Positions 19,401 to 31,100 are shown, counted from the stretch's first letter. The stretch: DNA of 64,000 bases from CAYGDP01 sp964348665 (GCA_964348665.1 CAYGDP010000015.1:15758-79757), one strand, 5' to 3'. A program made the numbers and translations. Notes: generated by a model not told the origin, from the letters alone.

Positions 19401-22400
19401 TCGAGCGTGGGCGCAAACGTGACGACCGGCCTGGGAACGTTGACCTTGAACGGAGACGTCCAAATCGGTGTGAGCGGAACCGGAGCGAATAGCGCGGCGA
19501 TCGATGGCAACCTCGACCTCGGCGGCGCTATGCGCACCTTTACGATCGCCAACGGCAGCGCCATTGATGATCTGGTTGTTAACGCAGCAATCTCCAATGG
19601 CGGTCTTACCAAGATCGGCCCCGGCGCCCTGATGCTAACGGGAACGAATTCGTACGCGGGCGCAACCACCGTAAATGATGGCGAACTGTTGATTGATGGC
19701 GACACGTCTTTGAGCAACTTCACCGTCAATAGCGGCGGCAGACTCGCTGGCGACGGCGGCATTGTCGGCGATGTCACCATCAATTCCGGCGGCACATTCG
19801 CGCCCGGCGCAAGCCCCGGCACTGTCACAAGTCTAAATGTCATTTTAAGCGCGGGTTCCACCTACGAAGTGCAACTGAACGGATCAATCCCCGGCACGGA
19901 TTATGATCAGCTCTATGTCAATGGCACTCTCAATCTCGGCGGCGCCACCTTGACAGGTTCCTCTTCCTTCTCCTATGCCCCCGCCACGACGCTGCTGATT
20001 ATCGACAATGACTCCTCGGACCCAATCATCGGAACGTTTGCGGGACTTCCCGAAGGCGGTTTGATCAATATCGGCGGCCAGCCTTTTGTCATTAGCTACG
20101 TCGGCGGCACTGGCAATGATGTCACACTCACTCGCAGCACCAACATCCTCGTCACCTCGGTCGCTGACAACGGAGCCGGCACGTTGCGACAGGCGATCCT
20201 CGACGCAAACGCCGCGCCCGGTCCCGATTTCATCGCGTTCAACATCATCGGACCTTGCCCCAATACCATCACGCTGGCATCGCCGCTCCCGGCCATCACA
20301 GATACGGTAACCATTGACGGTTATAGTCAGCCGGGCACTTCGATCAATACAGATCCATCCGCATTCAACGGCGTGCTCTGCATCACGCTTGATGGCACTG
20401 CCATTGGCTTAACGAGCCAAATTCTCCGCATCGATAGCGCTGGCAACACCATCCGCGGTCTCAATTTCCAAAATGCCGACGCCGGCGCCGACACCGCCGC
20501 CATTCGGCTCAATGGCGCAGGCGCCACGGGCAACCACATCGAAGGCAACTTGATCGGCACCAATATCACAGGATCATTCGCCGCCTCCAACGGTCTTGGG
20601 ATCGAAGTGTTCGGCGGCGCTGACGGCAACTTCATCGGTGGCTCCGATCTATCCGACCGCAACGTCATATCCGGTAACCTCAATCAAGGCATTTTGATTC
20701 GGTTAAGCAACAACAATCAAGTCCTCAACAATATCATCGGCCTCAATGCCGCCGGCAATGCCGACCTGCCGAACGTGGATGGTGTCCGCGTAGACGTCTC
20801 CAGCACTAATAACACCATTGGCGGCTCTACGGTCGCCGAGCGGAACGTGATTTCCGGTAACCTGACTTATGGCGTTGCTCTCGTTGCCGTTAGTTCTAAT
20901 CCTGTGTCGGGCAATTACATCGGTACCGACGTCTCCGGTACCTCTGCGATCGGTAATACGACCGGAATCGCCCTCTTGGACGCTGACAACAGCACCATTG
21001 GCGGTTCTACACCCGACGCTGCCAATGTGATCTCCGGCAATATCAACGACGGCATCCTCATTAGCGGCACTGGCAGCACTCTCAATTCTGTGATCGGAAA
21101 CTATATCGGTACCGATCCCACTGGCACGATCGCGGTTCCCAACCTCAACGGCGTCTGGATCGAACAAGGTGCCACCAACAACAATGTCGGCAACCTCACT
21201 TCCGGCGAGCGAAATATCATTTCCGGCAACTCGGCTTCGGGTGTCAATATCTCCGGTCTCGGCACTTCCAACAATTCCGTTCGCGGCAACTACATCGGCA
21301 CCGATGCAACCGGCACGGCCGCCATCCCGAATGTCAATGGCGTTCGGATCGAATCCGATGCCACGAATAATATCGTCGGCGGCAACAGCGGCACCGGGTA
21401 TGGCAACGTCATCTCCGGCAACTCTTCGAACGGCATCCATATTCGAGATGTCGGCGTCAGTGGAAATTCCGTACTGGGCAATCTCATCGGCACCGACGAA
21501 TCCGGCTCCTTCGATCTCGGCAACGGCAGCAACGGCGTATTCATTCAAGACTCGAACAACAACACCATCGGCGCCGCTGCCACAGGCTCCGCCAACGTGA
21601 TCAGCGGCAATTTCAACAACGGTATCCACATCCTCGGCGCCTCGGCAACCGGCAACCTCGTTCAAGGCAACCTCATCGGCACCGATATCACCGGCATGGT
21701 CGACCTCGGCAATGGCGGCGCTTGCTGCGGTGGAATTTGGTCCGACTTCAATCAAGGAGTTCTCCTCGAAGGCGCCAGCAATAACATCATCGGCGGAAGT
21801 ACGGTAGCGGAGGGCAATCTCATTTCCGGAAATCAATCCGGACAATTGAAACTGATGATGGGCGCCAATTCTAATCTCGTTCAACACAATTTATTGGGAC
21901 CTGACATCACCGGTTCCGCCGCGCTCACCGGCGGCGAAGGTCTCATTATCGCCGGCTCCGCTAACAACACAATCGGTGGCGCTGGCATCGGCAATGTCAT
22001 TTCGGGAAGCGCCTTCGGATACGGGGTCATCCTCTATGACGCCGCCACGACCGGTAACGTTCTGCAAGGCAATTTGATCGGTGTCGCTTCCGATGGTGTC
22101 AGCCCTCTCGGGAACGGTTCGGCAGGCGTGGACATCGACACTGGCACCAGCAATAACACCATCGGTGGCACGGTCGCCGGGGAAGGCAACGTGATCGCCT
22201 TCAATAACGGCAGCGGCGTGGAAATCAACCCCAGCAACAACGGGAACTCGATCCTTGGAAATTCCATACACTCCAATACCGGCCTCGGCATCGCATTCTT
22301 TGGTGGCGGCCCAACTCCCAACGACCCTGGCGACATCGACACCGGCCCCAACGGTTTGCAAAACTTTCCCGACCTGACGTCCGCTCTGATCGGCACGGGG

Positions 22401-25400
22401 AATATCAACATTCAAGGAACTCTCACCAGCATTCCCAGCGGTTCCTATCGCATTGAAGTCTACGCCAACTCCACCGGCGATCCATCGGGTTACGGAGAAG
22501 GTGAGACGTTCCTGGGCTTCGTCAATGTCGTCACCGACATCACCGGCAATGCCATCATCAATGCTACTCTCTCGGCAACCGTCACGTTGGGTCAAGTCAT
22601 CACGGCCACGGCCACCGATTCCACCGGTAGCACGTCCGAATTTTCCGGTTATATCCCCGCCGCAATTTTGATCAGTGGCCAAAAATATATCGACCTCAAT
22701 GGCAATGGCATCAAAGATGTCAGCGATTCCGGGGCGTCGGGCTGGACGATTTTCTTGGACAACAACAATAACGGCATCCTCGATGGCGAACCTAGCACCG
22801 TCACCAATGGTTCTGGCAATTATGCCCTGATGCTTACCACCACCGGTACGTATCGTGTCCGCGAAGTCCTGCAAGCCGGCTGGATTAACACCACCCCCAA
22901 CCCGCAAATTGGTTCGGCAACACCCAGCACCGTCTCCGTGCCGGGCTTGGATTTTGGCAATTTCCAGCTTGGCGGAATCGGCGGACAAAAATTCGCCGAT
23001 ATTGACGGCGATGGCAACCAAGATGGCGGCGAGCCGGGATTGCCGGGATGGACGATTTTCCTGGATGACAACAACAACGGCATTCATGATGGCGGCGAGT
23101 CCAGCACCACCACCGACAGCTCCGGCAATTACTCATTTACCGGACTTGCCGCAGGCACGTATCGAGTGCGCGAAATCCTGCAACCGGGCTGGATACAGAC
23201 CACCACCAACCCAACGGATAAAGTCATCACCAGCGGCCTTAGCTACGGCGGGGTCAATTTTGGCAACTTCCAGCTCGGCAGCATCAGCGGCGCGAAAATC
23301 AACGATCTCAATGGCAATGGACTCGTGGACGGTGGTGAACCGGGTTTGGCAGGATGGACTCTCTTCCTCGATCTCGATTCCGACGGGAATCTCGATGGCG
23401 GGGAGCCAAACACAATTACGAACGGCTCCGGCAACTACAGCTTCGCCAATCTCGGACCAGGCACCTATAGCCTTCGAGAGGTTGATCAGTCGGGCTGGAT
23501 ACAGACAAACGGAATTTCCCTCATCACCATAACGACCGGTGCAAGTTTCGCCGGCGTCAACGTCACCAATTTTCAACTCGGATCCATCAGTGGCCAAAAA
23601 TTCGCGGATTTTAACGGCAATGGCATCAATGATGGCGCCATCGATCCGGAGCTGGCCGGCTGGACCATCTTCCTTGACGCCAATAATAACGGCGTGCTCG
23701 ACGGCGGAGAAACCAGCACCACCACCAATGGCANNNNNNNNNNNNNNNNNNNNNNNNNNNNNNNNNNNNNNNNNNNNNNNNNNNNNNNNNNNNNNNNNNN
23801 NNNNNNNNNNNNNNNNNNNNNNNNNNNNNNNNNCTCGACGGCGGAGAAACCAGCACCACCACCAATGGCACCGGCAATTATAATTTCACGGGATTATCGG
23901 CCGGCGGAGTCGTCGTTTGCGAAGTGCAACAACCCGGTTGGATGCAAACTGGTTTTACAGGCTGCATCGGGTCCTCGGTCACCAGCGGCGGCACCGTGGT
24001 CGCCGACTTTGGAAATTTTGCGGCCATGACCGTCACCGGCCGGAAATTCAACGACTTGGACGGTGATGGCACTGATGACGGAGGAACCGATCCCGGATTG
24101 GCGGGCTGGACGATTGAACTCTGGCATGATGGCGATGCCAACGGGATTTTGAGCGGGGGCGATTTTGCCGAGCAAACCGCCGTTACCAATGGCAGCGGTA
24201 ACTATTCCTTCCTCATTCCCGGCCCACACAACCACTTCCTTCTGGAAGTCGCACAACCCGGCTGGACCCAAACCACTCCCGCAAACCATTACACCCTGAA
24301 CACGATCTCCAGCGGCGCAACTTTCAGCGGCTTTGATTTCGGCAATTTCCAGCTTGCCACCATCAGCGGCCAAAAATTCAATGACCTCGATGGCAATGGC
24401 GCTTTGAATGGCGGAGAATCAGGGTTGAGCGGGTGGACCATCTTCCTTGATTCCAATAACAATGGCGCTTTGGATGGCGGAGAATCATCCACGACAACGA
24501 GCGGTGTCGGCGGTAATTACACCTTTACCGGTCTGCTCCCCGGTTCCTATCGCGTTCGTGAAGTCCAGCAATCCGGCTGGACGCAAACCACCTCAAACCC
24601 ATCCGACCTCGCCGTCACGAGCGGATCCAATCTCACCGGAGTGGATTTTGGAAACTTCCAGGATTTCTTCATCAGCGGTCGCAAATTCGAGGACTTCAAT
24701 GGCGACGGCACCGATAACGGGGGAACAGACATCGGCTTGGCCGGATGGACGATCTTCCTCGATAACAATAACAACGGAACTCTGGATGGGGGTGAACCGA
24801 CCAGCGCGACCAATGGCAGCGGGAATTTCAACTTTACCGGGCTTGGACCCGGCACGTATCGCGTGCGCGAAGTCCAACAATCCGGCTGGGTTCAAACTAC
24901 AGCTGACCCTGCCGACATTGATGCCTCCAGCGGACTCGGATTCACCTCGGCAGACTTCGGAAATTTCCAGCTCGGCATCCTCGGTGGCCGGAAGTTCCAA
25001 GACATTGATAGCGACGGCACCGACAACGGCGGCACAGAACCCGGGTTGACCGACTGGACGATATATCTCGATGACAATAACAACGGCATCTTGGATGTCG
25101 AGGAAACCAGCGTTGTCACCGACGAGACTGGTTTCTATACCCTGTCCAATCTCGAACCGGGAACATATCGCGTCCGCGAAGTCCAGCAATTCGGTTGGAC
25201 ACAAACAACATCCGACCCAAGTGACATAACCGTTACAAGTGGAACAACCGTAACCGGCATCGATTTCGGCAATCATTTGGATCTTCCCGGTCTAACCATT
25301 GATGATGTTACCTTGACGGAAGGCAATAGCGGCACGCGCTTATTTGTCTTCACACTCACCCTCTCGCAACCAACACCGGCGTCTGTCACGGTGGTTTTTG

Positions 25401-26797
25401 CGACGGCAGACAATACCGCAACGCGCGCAGACAACGATTACGAAAGCGCAGCCGGCACGGCCACGTTCCCACCCCTTTCCACTACAACCACAGTTACCGT
25501 GCTCGTCAATGGCGACACGAAGTTCGAGTTGGATGAGGACTTTTCCCTCGATCTTTCCAGCGCGACCAATGCCGTGATCGTGGATGCCCAAGGCATCGGC
25601 ACAATCCTCCAGGATGGCGATTCTTCCTCTTCGCTTTCGTTCGTGGATCAGGACAATGACGTGTATCAAGTCAGCTATACCGGCCCCGCTGGCAGCGGCG
25701 TCCTCGTCACACAAGACGACCCCGACAATGATGGCAAAGGACCCATCGCTTCGCTCAATGTCATCGGCGGAACAACCACCAGCCAAATCGTCGTTACTGT
25801 CACCAATACCGTCGGCGACGGCGAAGTCACCATCGCCAGCATCACCTCCGCGAACCTCAATTCCGTTACGGCGCTCGATTCTGACCTGATCATGCCCGGC
25901 ATCAATCTGACAGGCAGCGCAGCCACCCTTCGATTCGACGATATCCTCGGCGACGTTTTGCTCGGAACCAATCCTGGCATCAGCACCGTCAGTATTTTTG
26001 CCGATCAAATTGGAAACAACATGTTGCTGGGCACCGACACCCCGATCCGCACGCTTCAGGCCAACAATATCCAAAGTGCTACTATCCTTGTCCTGGATCC
26101 CGCGCCAACCGCCATCTCCGCTCTGATCGTCAAAGCCGGCAGCCTGAACGCCGATATCGCCGCGATGGGTCAAATCCGCAGTATCCAAGTCGCCGGAGGC
26201 GGCGCTTCCGGGAATTGGGATGCGGGTGGGTTTGGCAAAGTTTACGTCACTGGCGGCGATTTCTCTGCCAATCTCACCGGCAACAACCTTAGCGCGCTCC
26301 GCGTCAGCAGCGGCGATCTGGTAAACGCTCACTTCAATATCGCTGGCACCTTCGGCTCGTTGCAGGTGCAACGCAAAGCCGGGATCGGTGGATCCATCTC
26401 CAATTCCGATATCGCCGCCGCCGCCATCAACAAAATCCTGCTCGGCGGTGACATGGCCAACTCCAATATCCTTGCCGGAACTCACTTCGGCGATGATAGC
26501 CGGCTCGGCGGCACGGGACCGAATAGCGACACGTTCGCCAGCGGCCGCATCGGCAGCATCAGCATCGCTGGGCAAGCCATTAACTCGATCATCGGGGCCG
26601 GCCTGAATCCGTCCGACGGCATTTACGGCAATGGAAACGATGTTATCGTGGGCGGCACCTTAAGTTCGATCAGCAGCTTGGCCATCGGGTCGACCGCCGA
26701 CTTGGCCAGTTACTTCGCCGCCGGTCTGTTTGGTCCTGTAAAGATCAATGGCGCCACGGTGGATCCGCTGACCGATGCGCGCTTCTTTGTGGGATAA
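10494..26797 (+). CDS. Giant surface repeat protein 2, interrupted by a 100-N gap
   Basis: The start is the ATG at 10494 because GGAGGGAGG lies seven bases before it; an ATG at 10476 overlaps that site. The N-terminus is basic with LSPEILEQRIAPA (LEPR-XLL-like) near residue 40. Then come dozens of autotransporter-associated strand repeats (variants of GTLxLxGANTYTGTTTVNxG) to about 20,100, a GTLRQAILDAN segment, a right-handed beta-helix (about 20,300-22,300), eight SdrD-B-like domains (22,670-25,270), a Calx-beta domain and the same C-terminal module as giant protein 1. The gap at 23,734-23,833 breaks the frame. Merging the identical 37-base flanks restores it and gives about 5,388 residues. 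Translation straight through the gap stops at 24,029 in a wrong frame. No signal peptide or membrane anchor is visible. Likely a surface or matrix protein. Confidence 0.85.
22670..25270 (+). repeat. Eight SdrD-B-like domain repeats
   Basis: Units begin near 22,670, 22,978, 23,282, 23,587, 24,027, 24,361, 24,671 and 24,978, about 300 bases apart. Each has ISGxKFxDxNGDG, then LxGWTIFLDxNNNGxLDGGE, then YRVREVxQxGWxQTT. The Asp/Asn-rich loops suggest calcium binding. Unit 4 holds the scaffold gap, so the true copy number may be higher. Confidence 0.85.
23734..23833. other. Scaffold gap of exactly 100 N
   Basis: The 37 bases before the gap (23,697-23,733) and the 37 bases after it (23,834-23,870) are identical. 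They run from CTCGACGGCGG to ACCAATGGCA. A round 100 N is a placeholder. Either the two contigs simply overlap here, or one or more repeat units have been left out. Confidence 0.97.
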
Positions 26798-26827
26798 CTT
26801 CAACTGCGGCGAGTGAACGATTCCGGC

Positions 26828-27667
26828 CTATTTTCCGGCAACCATCTTGTCAATCCGGGTAAGGTTCGTTTCGATTTCTTCAAGGTAGTGGATCTTACCG
26901 TCGGGATAATGATGTCGCAGATCGCGGTAAACACCGCCAAACTGCTCTTCCAACATTGCTTTGGCGTATTTCTCGTAAAAGTTACGAGTTTTGCGCATCA
27001 TCTCTTCCGCGCTGCTGTACCCGGCGATGGTCGATTTGGGGCCGCCCGCGTATTGCGCCGCTTCCTCGTATTCACGATAGAGCGCGGGGATGCGGTCGGG
27101 ATAATCCGATGCCGCCATCTGCCCAATCAAATCACCGGTGCCAAGCGCGCAGCCAATAAATCTCTCGCGGTCATCCCGAAATTTCAATTTCCGGATTTCC
27201 ACGCCATACCCCGTACACTGAATTGCCCGCTGCACCATCCCGATCTCGTCGTCGTCCACCCCAAATTGCGGCAGAAACCGCGCCGCAAAATCGAGACTGC
27301 GTTCGACGTGCGTAAGCGTGTGTTTTGCCCCCGAACCATTGCGGTCCCCCGCGTCCTTGAGGTATCCAATATCATGCAGGAAAATCGACGCCGCAGCCAA
27401 CTCAACGTCCCGCGCCGTCAACTTCGGCGATTCTCCACCCTTGATATGGCCATCCAGGATTCGTAACAACGCCTCCGCTCCCTCGCAGGTATGCCGAAAA
27501 TCGTGAAACGCCGTGTCACACGCCTGATAACCGGGAGTTTTCCCTCCGAAAACCTTTTGAACGGCGACAAACAATTCCGAGACGAAACCAGCGTCGTGTC
27601 CCGGAAAATTTGTCTCCAACACCTTTTGGATGAATCCCAGCGTGCCGGGCACGTTCTCAGGTTTCAT
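26828..27667 (-). CDS. HD-domain metal-dependent phosphohydrolase
   Basis: A 279-residue soluble protein. The HD-type metal site is visible as FHDFRH at 54-59 and FLHDIGYL at 97-104 (His-Asp at 98-99), with a later TGDLIGQMA helix that fits HD domains of the cyclic-nucleotide phosphodiesterase or (p)ppGpp-hydrolase class. Its ATG overlaps the stop of the upstream cyclase gene by four bases, so the two are translationally coupled and probably made together. That pairing suggests it breaks down or responds to the cyclase product, but the substrate is an inference. It converges on giant gene 2, with 30 bases between the stops. Confidence 0.8.
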   Translation of the reverse strand: MKPENVPGTLGFIQKVLETNFPGHDAGFVSELFVAVQKVFGGKTPGYQACDTAFHDFRHTCEGAEALLRILDGHIKGGESPKLTARDVELAAASIFLHDIGYLKDAGDRNGSGAKHTLTHVERSLDFAARFLPQFGVDDDEIGMVQRAIQCTGYGVEIRKLKFRDDRERFIGCALGTGDLIGQMAASDYPDRIPALYREYEEAAQYAGGPKSTIAGYSSAEEMMRKTRNFYEKYAKAMLEEQFGGVYRDLRHHYPDGKIHYLEEIETNLTRIDKMVAGK

Positions 27668-29661
27668 TTCAGTTTGTCCATTTTCTCCGAAGTTGACGGT
27701 AGACTAGAGGATTGCGCGGTGGATGGCAAGGATGGATTCGCCATCGAACCGCCCGGCTCAACCCCGACCAGCCGTTTCAGATAATAAATGCCTACCTTCT
27801 TGGCGCGACCCTTGACGGCAATCTCGCCTTTCGCTTCCACCTCGACCCGCTCTTTCACCAGCTCATACACCGATTCGGTGAGCAGAATATCCGTCTTGAA
27901 TTCCTTGTTCAGCCCCTCGACCCGGCTCGCCACGTTCACCGGGTCGCCGATCACGGTATATTCCATCCGTTGCAATGAACCAATATTGCCGACCACGACT
28001 TCGCCGTGGTTGATCCCGATCCCGATGTTGATCGGCGGCTTTCCGAGTTCGTTCCATCGCTTCTGCAAAATCGCAAGACGCTCCCGCATTTCGTAGGCGG
28101 ACTGGACCGCGCGCCACGCCTCTTCTTTCGGGTCATGTCCCAAAGGCGCTCCCCAAACCGCCATGATCGCGTCCCCAATGAACTTGTCCAACGTCCCGTC
28201 GTGCTTCATCACGCAATCCACCATCTCAGTGAAATATTCGTTAAGCTGCGCCACAAACTCAACTGGACTTAACTGCTCCGACATCGTCGTAAACCCGCGC
28301 ACGTCCGAGAACAAGATCGTCACACGCTTGCGCTCCCCACCAAGACTCTGCTCAAACTCGTTGCCATGCTTGAGAATCTCATCCGCCACAGGCTTCGAAA
28401 CGTACTTCTCCAACGTCTGCCGAACCCGCCGCTTTTCCAATTGCTCGGCAATTAACTGGAGAGTGATACCTGTCACACCAGCGCCCACAACTACTAACAT
28501 CGGCGATGCGATGATCATGACTACCCGCATCCGGAGAAAGACTTCGTACGCCGCAAAAAAATAACCTCCGGCTAAAAGTGCCAATAGCGCAACTTTAAGT
28601 AGTGGGTGCAATTTCGCTTGGAGAATAAATCCTGTAGCCAGCGCCATAAACAAGATCGCCGCTGCCCCGATTCCTCGTGGGGCATCTCGCAAGTCGGTTC
28701 CGGTCAAGAGCGTGGCTATCGCGTTCGCGTGAACTTCAACGCCGGGCATTTGATTGACTGTAGTCTCTGCAAAGGGTGTCTGGGCATAATCATGAAATAC
28801 ATTCCCACTCGGCCCGATTAAGACAATCTTATCTCGAAAAATTTCTCCGCTCTTGAGATTGCGCTCCCAAGAGCGGTCGTGCAAAATTTGATAAAAATCT
28901 ACTGACGGAAACGTACCCGGTGGACCAAAGAAATTTACATAGGGATATTCTTCCGGCCCGGGGAGGGGCGTGACATGATCATATTTCTTGGCAACCATCG
29001 CGTCGAACGAAAGTAGCAACGGCATGTTGGGATCGCGATCGATCCCCGCAATCATCCACTCGTAAGCCTGGTAGCGAGCCCTCCGGTCAAAATCATCGAT
29101 ATCAGGCCAGTAATTGACGTAGCCAGCTACGCTGTCGGTCGGAACGCCTTCGGGAATTACGTCGGACGGCCTTTGAAGCCGCTTCCCCTCGTCATCAAAG
29201 TTGCTCCCGATCACGATCCGATCCCGATACTTCCGGATCGCTTCTTTCAACGAGTCGTCGCCTTCTCCCTTGCTGGGAAAAAACAAATCCATCCCAACAA
29301 CTTTTGCGCCAGCGCTAAATAATCGGTCCAGTACAAGCGCATAGGCACTCCGATGAAACGGCCACTTATCAAGCAGAGCCAGTTCAGGCTCGGCTGCCTT
29401 TTCCTCCTCATCAAATAACGCACCCATCGAATCTTCATCGATCAACACAAGGATTATTTGAGGAGGAGGCGGGGTGGGGCCGCGAACGCGAAACCGCCCG
29501 TTAACCGTCCATAATTCCTGTAGCACCATGGGTTGAACGATTACAGAAGAATATGCCAAGGAAAATTCCATCGCTGTTAGCAACACAGCCCACCCGCCGC
29601 AGAGAATCCACATCCAAAATCCAATCTCCTTGAAAGATACTTTCCATTGCTTCAGGTTCAT
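27664..29661 (-). CDS. CHASE2-domain adenylate/guanylate cyclase
   Basis: A membrane sensor that makes a cyclic nucleotide, about 665 residues from the ATG at 29,661. A TTG 66 bases upstream, overlapping the previous stop, is the alternative start. A first membrane helix lies near residues 14-38. An extracellular CHASE2 domain follows to about 320 (LVLIDEDSMG, GMDLFFP, GPSGNVFHD). Three further membrane helices cover about 325-405. The class III catalytic domain covers about 440-620. Its motifs include ILFSDVRGFT (metal-binding Asp), KFIGDAIMAVWG (second Asp) and PVNVASRVEGL (transition-state Asn and Arg). The purine-specifying residues cannot be judged by eye, so cAMP and cGMP are both open. 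It is followed by the coupled HD-domain gene. Confidence 0.9.
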   Translation of the reverse strand: MNLKQWKVSFKEIGFWMWILCGGWAVLLTAMEFSLAYSSVIVQPMVLQELWTVNGRFRVRGPTPPPPQIILVLIDEDSMGALFDEEEKAAEPELALLDKWPFHRSAYALVLDRLFSAGAKVVGMDLFFPSKGEGDDSLKEAIRKYRDRIVIGSNFDDEGKRLQRPSDVIPEGVPTDSVAGYVNYWPDIDDFDRRARYQAYEWMIAGIDRDPNMPLLLSFDAMVAKKYDHVTPLPGPEEYPYVNFFGPPGTFPSVDFYQILHDRSWERNLKSGEIFRDKIVLIGPSGNVFHDYAQTPFAETTVNQMPGVEVHANAIATLLTGTDLRDAPRGIGAAAILFMALATGFILQAKLHPLLKVALLALLAGGYFFAAYEVFLRMRVVMIIASPMLVVVGAGVTGITLQLIAEQLEKRRVRQTLEKYVSKPVADEILKHGNEFEQSLGGERKRVTILFSDVRGFTTMSEQLSPVEFVAQLNEYFTEMVDCVMKHDGTLDKFIGDAIMAVWGAPLGHDPKEEAWRAVQSAYEMRERLAILQKRWNELGKPPINIGIGINHGEVVVGNIGSLQRMEYTVIGDPVNVASRVEGLNKEFKTDILLTESVYELVKERVEVEAKGEIAVKGRAKKVGIYYLKRLVGVEPGGSMANPSLPSTAQSSSLPSTSEKMDKLK

Positions 29662-29723
29662 CGCGACAACAGTATGGCGCAACGAGAAAACAGAAACGAG
29701 AGATTTTTGAGAAACGCGATTCG

Positions 29724-31082
29724 TCAAATCAACTTCGTCTTGCCCGGCACGGCCACGGGATCCACGGGGTTGGGGCCAAACGCCAGATTCTTCGGGAAGA
29801 GATCAATTTGCGATTTGTTGAGCGCGAAATCCCATGTGACTTCCTGACCGGTGTAGGCGCTCATACGCGCCATGACCGCTACGAGCGAACTCTCCGCGAC
29901 TTGCACGCCTTCATTCAGCGGTTTGCCGGCGCGAATGCTGGCAATCATATGCTTGTGCTCTTCCACGTACGGGCTGGGCGCTTCCCCTTCCCATTTCCAC
30001 AAAACTTTGCCGGTCATGTCCTTGATTTCCGGGAAGGGCGACCAAAGCCCGTGCGCAAAAGCAACGCCTTTGGTGCCAACAAACCGGTCTTCCAGCTTGC
30101 CCGCCGCACCGTCCCAGTGACGACAATAACTCATCATTTTCAGGCCATTCGGATATTCGTACAGCGTGCTGAAATGGTCGAAGATGTTTCCAAACTCTTC
30201 GCCTTTGCGAACCGCGCGCCCACCGATGCTCAAGCATTTGACCGGGTGACCGCCAAACACCCAGTTCATCACGTCGAGATTGTGAACGTGCTGCTCGGCG
30301 TTGAAATCGCCGCTCAACCACGTGTAATAATACCAGTTGCGAATCTGGTATTCCATGTCCGTCCATTCCGGTTTCCGCTTCTGCGGCGCCCAAACACCGC
30401 CACCGCAGTAGTAACATTGCGCGGCCAGAATGTCGCCAATGATCCCCTCATGCAATCGCTTCATCAACTCGACGTAATGCGGGTCGTGGCGATATTGTGT
30501 GCCGGCCAAAATTCCAAGGTTCTTTTGGGTCGCCATGGCGGCGGACTCGATCACCGATCGCACCCCGGCGGGATCTACCGCGCAAGGTTTCTCGATAAAC
30601 GCGTGTTTGCCGCCCTCAATGCACGCCCGAAGATGGGAGGGACGAAAACCCGGCGGCGTGGCGAACAAAATGTAATCGCACAACTCAATGACTTTCTTGT
30701 GAGCGTCGAACCCGGAAAAACTGCGGTCCTCGGTCACGTTAAATTTTTCCTTGAGCGCTTTGCCAAGATTTTCACGAGCGGGTTTGAGTTTTTCCGGCCA
30801 GAGATCGGCCAGCGCGTATATCTCCACGTTTTCCGAAGACGTCGCGCAATCCACCGCCGCGCCCATGCCGCGCCCCCCGCACCCCACCAGCCCGATTCGA
30901 ATGGGCGGCGGACCGGTCGGTTTGGCGGGTTTCTTCAGTTCTGCGTCAGTCGGTTTGCCTTTCGATGTGTCGCGAAGTCCCTTTCCCTGCGCGCGGGCGG
31001 TCTGGGTGGCCGCAAAAACACCGGTGCCCACCGCCGCTGCTTTGATTCCCGTAGTTTCCGAAGTTGGCTTGACGTTATTCAT
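29724..31082 (-). CDS. Gfo/Idh/MocA oxidoreductase, copy 3 (no twin-arginine motif)
   Basis: A 452-residue NAD(P)-dependent oxidoreductase. The Rossmann motif GLVGCGGRGMG lies near residue 65 and FIEKPCAVDP gives the family's Glu-Lys-Pro. WYYYTWLSGD and HNLDVMNWVFGGHP mark the substrate domain. The family usually acts on sugars or inositols. It ends like its two neighbours (VTWDFALNKS and a final KTKLI). Unlike them it has no SRRDFLK motif. Its N-terminus keeps only an Ala/Thr-rich stretch ending ARAQ, then a Lys/Pro-rich linker, so it may be cytoplasmic or use another route. It is the last gene of a three-gene tandem, with the stop at 29,724 just before the cyclase. Confidence 0.88.
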   Translation of the reverse strand: MNNVKPTSETTGIKAAAVGTGVFAATQTARAQGKGLRDTSKGKPTDAELKKPAKPTGPPPIRIGLVGCGGRGMGAAVDCATSSENVEIYALADLWPEKLKPARENLGKALKEKFNVTEDRSFSGFDAHKKVIELCDYILFATPPGFRPSHLRACIEGGKHAFIEKPCAVDPAGVRSVIESAAMATQKNLGILAGTQYRHDPHYVELMKRLHEGIIGDILAAQCYYCGGGVWAPQKRKPEWTDMEYQIRNWYYYTWLSGDFNAEQHVHNLDVMNWVFGGHPVKCLSIGGRAVRKGEEFGNIFDHFSTLYEYPNGLKMMSYCRHWDGAAGKLEDRFVGTKGVAFAHGLWSPFPEIKDMTGKVLWKWEGEAPSPYVEEHKHMIASIRAGKPLNEGVQVAESSLVAVMARMSAYTGQEVTWDFALNKSQIDLFPKNLAFGPNPVDPVAVPGKTKLI

Positions 31083-31100
31083 GGCGAGTTCCGATTAGGG

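Noticed and set aside
23834..24029. Continuation of giant gene 2 through the N run to a stop at 24,029
   Set aside because: The frame after the gap is not the repeat frame. The Ala/Pro/Cys-rich tail is a translation of the SdrD-B DNA in the wrong register.
21891..26575. Long minus-strand open frames inside giant gene 2 (about 400 codons each)
   Set aside because: They are antisense images of repetitive GC-rich coding DNA, with Asp/Gly/Ala-biased products and no motifs.
2050..26797. Classical type V autotransporter
   Set aside because: The repeats resemble autotransporter passengers, but there is no C-terminal beta-barrel and no Sec signal in either protein.
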